A stretch of 64,000 bases of DNA from contig JACGCN010000006.1 in the NCBI GenBank assembly GCA_014905825.1, positions 1,426,001 to 1,490,000 of the forward strand, in the 5' to 3' direction. This DNA is from Lyophyllum atratum. Its lineage: Eukaryota > Basidiomycota > Agaricomycetes > Agaricales > Lyophyllaceae. A model generated the notes under the pieces. The model made no database searches. It was not told the DNA's origin and saw nothing but the letters and a program-made list of their open reading frames with translations. Below, one piece after another: positions 58,935 to 64,000 of this stretch; position 1 is the first letter of the stretch, and every line of letters starts with the position of its first letter. Both the position numbers and the translations under genes were made by a program.

Positions 58935-60625
58935 ATGGCCGACAGGACGTGAGTAGCGATCTCGAAAGCAAGTGCAACGTCGTAGAATTGACAGACTGGG
59001 CAGACATATTAATATGTTCTCCGGTTCACCATTGAATCGCCTATCATGGCTCCGTACATCCCATCCTTTTCTAAACGCCATCATCGTTTCACCAGCTACT
59101 CGATGGCTTGTATTTAACTCAGGCCAACCTCTGGTGCTAATTAATTCAGGCTCACCGATCAACCAATCCCTCACGTTTTTGACTACGAAAGACGTACGGC
59201 CATTTTTGGGTCCCGAACCCTTCTTTGGGCAAGGGAAGGATGAGGGCGAGCTGGTCATCGAATATCCTGAAGTGGAACACTCGCCTACGGAAGCGGTACG
59301 CCATCGGGGCATCCCGATCGTGTTCCTCGGGCTCCACTGAGCACTCCAAGCTCAGCGCGCTCCCTTCGTCTGAATTTGTCGATCCCAAAGCTGCCGTCGC
59401 GAACATCGACGGACACCATATTTCTCAATGGACATCGCTGATTTGGAGCTCACAACTGTACAACTAAAGGAAATACTTGACGCGACCTCAGCCGCTCAGA
59501 ACGGAGAGGTGCTGAGTTGGTCCGAACCCAGAACATTGATGACGGGATTAGATAGTTTCTCTGGCGCAGTTTTTGCAGAGCTAGAAGTCTAGTGGACTGG
59601 AATTTGCGTAATAAGGTGCTCGCCTTTGCTATATCCATGTATCGGTCAAATAACGCGTGGATAGTTTTGTGCAGGATGTGGTTCACCCGTGTATTCAATG
59701 TGGGGTGGATGGAAGCTTTCCTGCTCGTCTTTGTTGCCCTGGGTAGACAAGACGGTCGCAAGCCTTGTCCTACAAGGTAGCATCATCGTGCACTGCATGC
59801 GTCTTCAGCCGATTGATGCTTTTCTGCAGCAAAGGTTTACACAATTTTACCCATCCTCGTACATGACCCAGTCGTCATCATGATCGCAATTGACGAAACT
59901 GGAGATAAGATTTTCCTTGGACGAGGTGTACGTCTTTATCATCCGATCTATTAGGATGTGACAGCTGACAGCCGCCTCCGACGCAGAAAAAGTTCCCTGG
60001 AAAGTTCTACTCCGCTCTAGCAGGTTTTATCGAACCTGGAGAGACCTTCGAGGATGCAGTAATCAGGGAGATGTGGGAGGAGGCCGGAGTAACTGCCTGG
60101 GACATCAAATATCATTCGGCCCAGCCATGGGTACTCATTATTCGCTCTCGATATGGGACGAGGTACTGATAGACCTGATTAGCCATATCCAGCTAACCTC
60201 ATGGTTGGCTTTTATGCTCGAGCTGATTCCGCGGAGAAGATACGCCTTGACCTTGACAACGAACTTGCCGGTCAGTCACTTTTCGCATTCTGAACGCGGA
60301 ACCCGAACTCACCTCTCCGTTGTAGATGCGCGATGGTTCACCCGCGATGAGATTCGTGCCGTTCTAGGACATCCCATCGGTGGGAAGTTTGGCAGTGCAG
60401 AATATAAGAAGATGGCAGAAAGTACTGAAGGCCGAAACAACCAACAGGGAATCCCTCACTGGAATCCATTCCATGAGGACAAGCCCAAACTAGACTGATC
60501 CGCCGTTTAGGCTACCACCGGCCACCGCGATTGCGGGAGTCCTGATTAGAGACTGGGTGGATGGGAAGATTGGCTTTTCCTCCCAGGTCAGCACTGAACA
60601 GTTGTTCCAGAAAGCTCTCATGTAA
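58935..60625 (+). CDS. NPY1: NAD(H) diphosphatase, Nudix family (Npy1/NudC-like), several frame breaks
   Basis: It splits NAD(H) to NMN(H) and AMP in peroxisomes or cytosol. Exon 1 (ATG 58935, MADRT; ATG 58806 is in frame upstream) splices over gtgagt..gggcag into HINMFSGSPLNRLSWLRTSH. Later parts: the zinc-ribbon start FCAGCGSPVYSMWGGWKLSC, DGRKPCPT, VVIMIAIDETGDKIFLGRG, the Nudix box GFIEPGETFEDAVIREMWEE, the NudC motif SAQPWPYPANLMVGFYARAD, ARWFTRDEIRAVL and PPATAIAGVLIRDWVDGKIG, ending at TAA 60623-60625. The conserved frame is broken at about 59578-59582, 59747-59752, 59862-59866 and 60490-60499. The second half of the zinc-ribbon is not clearly visible. All exons are otherwise well conserved. 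Confidence 0.82.
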
Positions 60626-60990
60626 CATATGAACCGGCTGGTCATTAAATCCAGATACCCACTTGAGAATGGAGATTTGTAGGAATACCTAGACCTTATC
60701 TATAGAGCATCTGAAATCGTGAACAACGCGTGATTTGATTTAGCAGACGTTGGCTCCTGAGCCTGATACCGCCACAATGCGTCCTTGGCGGAGGTATGCT
60801 GGTAGCCTATATATCCCCAACGTTTCACAAACGAAGCGACAGTCTGCACATCTTTTAGTAGCTAATAACAGGAGAGGTGTACCGTGTACGGGATGAACGC
60901 TCACGACCTATCAGAAATTCGGAGGGCCCTGTATCGAAATGACCTCGTTGACGACTTCAGCTAAATCGCCACGGATGTCGGAACGAGTTG
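60626..60990. other. Convergent intergenic region
   Basis: No coding or repeat signal was recognised. Confidence 0.3.
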
Positions 60991-61593
60991 CTATGTTGTC
61001 CTGGCCCCTGCTGTTGAGATCTCATATATCGCCTATCTAGGTAAAAACTGCACACCGTTGGTCGTTTGTACCAAATGACCGAGCACTCTGCTGTTTTCTT
61101 GACACCGTTGGTGAAAAGATAGTCTGCAACTAGAGTGACCAGCGTCTGATCATTTCGCACGTCGACTTGAGGGAAAAAATCTGAGAGAGGAACACAGGAT
61201 AGGTCTTCTCACACCTACTATGGTTAATCCTAACGTGCCAGATCTCACCATGAGTTCCTGTTGTGATCTGATAAGGGTGAGAAACAGACCGGTGAGAAAT
61301 GCTGCTGCATGCGGCAGATTCCCATAGGCAGAGACGTTCGATAGCAGGTCTGCCTCGGATTGGACAGGTGTTTCCCATGTACACAGTCGCATCTTGGCTG
61401 AGAAATTCGATAACACTAGCAATCCCTTTGGTGTCAGCGACGCGGTACATCTGTACATGGCCGGTAAGTCAATGAAAGAGTTAGGCGGATGGGGGGCCTT
61501 CACCTCGACGATCCATGTTTTACCGGCTTCGATATCGGATGGTGAAGGAGGGGTGGTCAACGGAGACATGGGCAGCGAATGGGTTTGCCGCAT
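60991..61593 (-). CDS. SnoaL/NTF2-like protein
   Basis: A small NTF2-fold protein. Exon 1 from ATG 61593 reads MRQTHSLPMSPLTTPPSPSD and IEAGKTWIVE. An intron of about 55 bp (gtgaag..tacag) leads to MYRVADTKGIASVIEFLSQD with ATVYMGNTCPIRGRPAIER, the typical SnoaL pattern. Later exons give SISHRSV, YQITTGTHGEIWHVRI, VRNDQTLVTLVADYLFTNGV (beta strands) and, after a last intron, AIYEISTAGARTT, stopping at TAG 60991-60993. Exact exon limits in the middle (61130-61280) are uncertain. No substrate can be assigned. Confidence 0.62.
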
Positions 61594-62010
61594 TTCAATC
61601 TTGTAAAGCGCCTTAAGTATCAGAAAGCAGGAAGAGTTCTTAGGTCTGGTATCCAGGAACTTCATTACGTGGTGTGGCGGCAGTCGCACTCTCCGCGGAG
61701 TCTACCAGACACTGATGTGCCGAGATACTGTTACATTTTACAAATTACCATCGTACCAGGGTAGAAGAAATACAAAAAGGGTCTAAGCAAGGATAAGCTT
61801 GAGTGAACGCTGGACGACAAGTCACATATACACATACATATAGTACACGTCTTCGAAGGAGATCCCGAAAGCTAATCCACACAAATCAATACGACGTCGA
61901 GTCTTGCAGTCGCCACCGTGCCAAAGGGCCCCACCACCACATCGACCTGGGCCGTGCAGTCGTGGAAGGGCGAAGTGGTTAGTGGTTGTTGGGCGATATG
62001 AGTGGGGTAT
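61594..62010. other. Intergenic region
   Basis: This gap lies between two minus-strand genes. No feature was recognised. Confidence 0.3.
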
Positions 62011-63660
62011 TCAACGTCTTCGACCAGTTGCCTCGTTTTGCTCCTTGTCACGTCGGGTATTCCGATCATACATCTCAAACTCCCGGATGCCTAGATCACG
62101 GGCCGGTTCATGACCTATCCTCCATCCGAAACTCCCAAGCCCCCAACCAATCGCCCTCGTGTGGGTACTTTCATTTCTCTCCAACTCCCGAATTCTCTCT
62201 ACACGCTCCACAGCCTGTTGCCGAGCTGCCACCAGATGGGCATGCCGTAAGGAGGCATACCATCGATGGAGAAAGGCAGGAAGAAGTCGTGGCAATGTGC
62301 TAAGAGTACCAGCTGGACGAGGCCGACAACACCGAAGAGGGTGGTGGACCTGGAGCAATGGGAGAACCGGGGGGAGAATCCGAAGGGGTTGTGGGCGGCG
62401 ACGAGGTGTCTAAGTCTCGGGAGTCCACAGGATGGTTGAGGCGTGGTGGTGGTCGTTCACGGTTGCCACTAGCTTTGGTAACGAAGGCACCTGCAACGCC
62501 CATCCAGACCTTTCTTGCTCTTTGTTTGGTTTCTCGCCTCCTTTCCCTTGCCTCCTTTCTACGTGTCTCCCGTTTTGCCTCCCTTTGCATTTTTTCAACA
62601 ATATCGTCACCACCAGACAAGCCACTACCGCTTCCTGCGCCCACCCACCACCACCACCCCAAGAAGCTCTGCCAGAGGATAACGGCCCACATTAAGCTCG
62701 GTAGCCAAACATACTCTTCTTCTCTTCGGACATAGAGGAAGTTGAGCACCGTGCTAACAACCGCGAGAGTGAGAGCAGCAGCACCAAATGCGGCAGTACC
62801 GCCATCTGTTCTCCAAGCCTGTTTTCGATTCACGAGTAAGCCCCATATAAAGAGAGCAGCTGTGAAAAGGAGGGAGAGTGTTGCGTTGCAGACATTCCGG
62901 ACGGCGGATGCCACGATATTGACGCTAGTGCTACCATGTATTGGAAGGAGTTGCATAACCGCAGCAACTATCGCCAGAGGCCCTGGGAGATCATTGAGCT
63001 TTAGGAGTAACGAAAACAAGATGAACTAACCTAACAGTGCGAAAATAAGCCGGCCTTCGAGGCGGGACGGGTATAAGAGGGTTAGAAATTGAATATGGGT
63101 TATCTAAGAGGGATTGAGGAAGATATTCAAGATCGAAGAGTGTAGTCGACGCACCTGAATTAGACCAGATGTCGATGCATTCATGACCAGCCACGTCGCT
63201 CGCTCAGCGACACTCCATTCGTCTGAATCCATTTCTTGGTCCAGGGAGGTACACTGACAGCAATGTAGCTAAGCATGTAAGGCCAACTCTCGCTTTCTGC
63301 AAAGGTGGCCGAGAGGACAACCTGGAGGGTTGCTATGAGGGATATGAGGAGGCTGGTGACCCCAGATAATTGCAGGACATAGTTGACGGGTGCGAGAGGC
63401 CAGTGGTATTGTGCGGTGAATATGAGATGGATGAAGAGGACTGCGACGAGAGTGAGGACGACGCCTGTCAGGAGGATCTGAACGGCAGGGAGCGTGCAAA
63501 AGCTGGGCGGTACGCGATATATGGGTCGATATTGAATCTAAAACATAGTTGTAGAGCAGATTGCAGATTGGGGCGATAAAAAGACCTACTCTGGAGATTC
63601 CGCAGCATAGGCAGGGGAGAAGCAGAGGGCGGAGATGAGGATGTGGAGGAGGACGTCCAT
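62011..63660 (-). CDS. Multi-pass membrane protein, fungal hypothetical
   Basis: ATG 63660 encodes a cleavable-looking signal (MDVLLHILISALCFSPAYAA). After a 50-bp intron, membrane helices follow: ILLTGVVLTLVAVLFIHLIF, LSGVTSLLISLIATLQVVLS and YMLSYIAVSVP, then SERATWLVMNASTSGLIQ-like residues. A further intron leads to ITHIQFLTLLYPSRLEGRLI, FALLGPLAIVAAVMQLLPIH, LSLLFTAALFIWGLLVNRKQ, AALTLAVVSTVLNFLYVRRE and LMWAVILWQSFLGWWWW. The cytoplasmic part is basic and helical (KRETRRKEARERRRETKQRA), then Ser/Pro-rich. The end is uncertain: the frame stops at 62300-62302, but AVERVERIRELERNESTHTR with GWGLGSFGWRIGHE down to 62011 looks like its true C-terminus, reached by splicing or a frameshift. 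Function is unknown. Confidence 0.65.
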
Positions 63661-63795
63661 GGCGGCATGGAGGAATCCACAACTGGGCCTGCAAATAACA
63701 CAAAACCAAACAACCCGATTTGGACAGCCTTGGCGACATACTATCCTGGCCCGCTCGTACCGTGCTCCCAGCTGGGGCAGTACTGGGGCAGTCGC
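63661..63795. promoter_or_regulatory. Short divergent promoter
   Basis: About 135 bp between the two divergent starts. It is GC-rich, with no motif assigned. Confidence 0.3.
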
Positions 63796-64000
63796 ATGAA
63801 GGCTTCGCACCGTCCCCTCGCTCGACACAGATTCGTCTCCGCTGTGTCCTGCATTCTCCTCATCGGCGCCTTCGTCCTGCTGCTCCTCGTCGCCATTTCC
63901 CTGCCCATCCTCAAGCCTGTATATCTTCTCAGCGTCAAGTCTACTGTCACAGGCGAAGTTCCATCGAGCGTCGCAACGGAGCTGAGATTTGGCGTATGGG
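63796..64000 (+). CDS. SUR7/PalI-like membrane protein, 5' part only
   Basis: ATG 63796 starts MKASHRPLARHRFVSAVSCI. One strong membrane helix follows (LLIGAFVLLLLVAISLPILK), then PVYLLSVKSTVTGE and the family-like ATELRFGVWG, which runs off the right edge. First-helix and first-loop features fit the SUR7/PalI (claudin-like) family of eisosome and pH-sensing proteins. Only about 68 residues are visible. Confidence 0.65.
   Translation, partial: MKASHRPLARHRFVSAVSCILLIGAFVLLLLVAISLPILKPVYLLSVKSTVTGEVPSSVATELRFGVW

Overview
The window looks like nuclear DNA of a filamentous basidiomycete, most likely an Agaricomycete. Genes are packed at about one per 1.7 kb on both strands. Most are split by many introns of about 50-60 bp with GT..AG borders and CTNAY-like branch points. 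The families also fit: the expanded basidiomycete G-alpha-like GTPases, BTB/POZ and F-box paralogues, and agaric-type hypothetical proteins. No rRNA, tRNA or CRISPR array was recognised.

Layout, left to right. 0-10 kb: a signal-peptide membrane protein (-), an intact G-alpha-like GTPase (+), a membrane-anchored dipeptidase (-), a soluble fumarate reductase with a cytochrome b5 tail (-) and a nicotinamide riboside kinase (-). 10-19 kb: a small mitochondrial membrane protein (+), a 689-bp TIR element with an 8-bp target duplication, a second and apparently broken G-alpha copy, a PAXX/XRCC4-superfamily-like repair factor (+) and a ManC-type mannose-1-phosphate guanylyltransferase (+). 19-32 kb: a second TIR element (764 bp), an amino-acid permease (+), a coiled-coil protein (+), the splicing factor Spp2 (-), a hemerythrin-like protein (+), ISA2 (-), a Rho GTPase (-) and ketopantoate hydroxymethyltransferase (-). 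31-42 kb: a KEN-box/FGF-motif protein (+), a SnoaL-like protein (-), KRI1 (-), an adhesin-like membrane protein (+), an F-box protein (-) and two unknown genes (-). 43-54 kb: three BTB/POZ genes around a TMEM223-like gene and a secreted GH28 polygalacturonase, then the GEP4 phosphatase (-), clathrin light chain (+) and monoglyceride lipase (-). 54-64 kb: a mitochondrial ABC half-transporter (+), a coiled-coil protein (+), an NPY1-type Nudix NAD(H) diphosphatase (+), a SnoaL-like gene (-), a multi-pass membrane protein (-) and the start of a SUR7/PalI-like gene (+) that runs off the right edge.

This is mainly a housekeeping neighbourhood, not a gene cluster with a common product. Several genes share themes: mitochondrial functions (ISA2, GEP4, the ABC transporter, the TMEM223-like gene, the small mitochondrial protein) and NAD metabolism (NRK and NPY1). 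An important caveat is that many well-conserved genes need single-base corrections to keep their conserved frame. Such shifts occur even in genes expected to be essential, so uncorrected sequence errors are more likely than real decay for most of them. The four shifts in the second G-alpha copy may be genuine.
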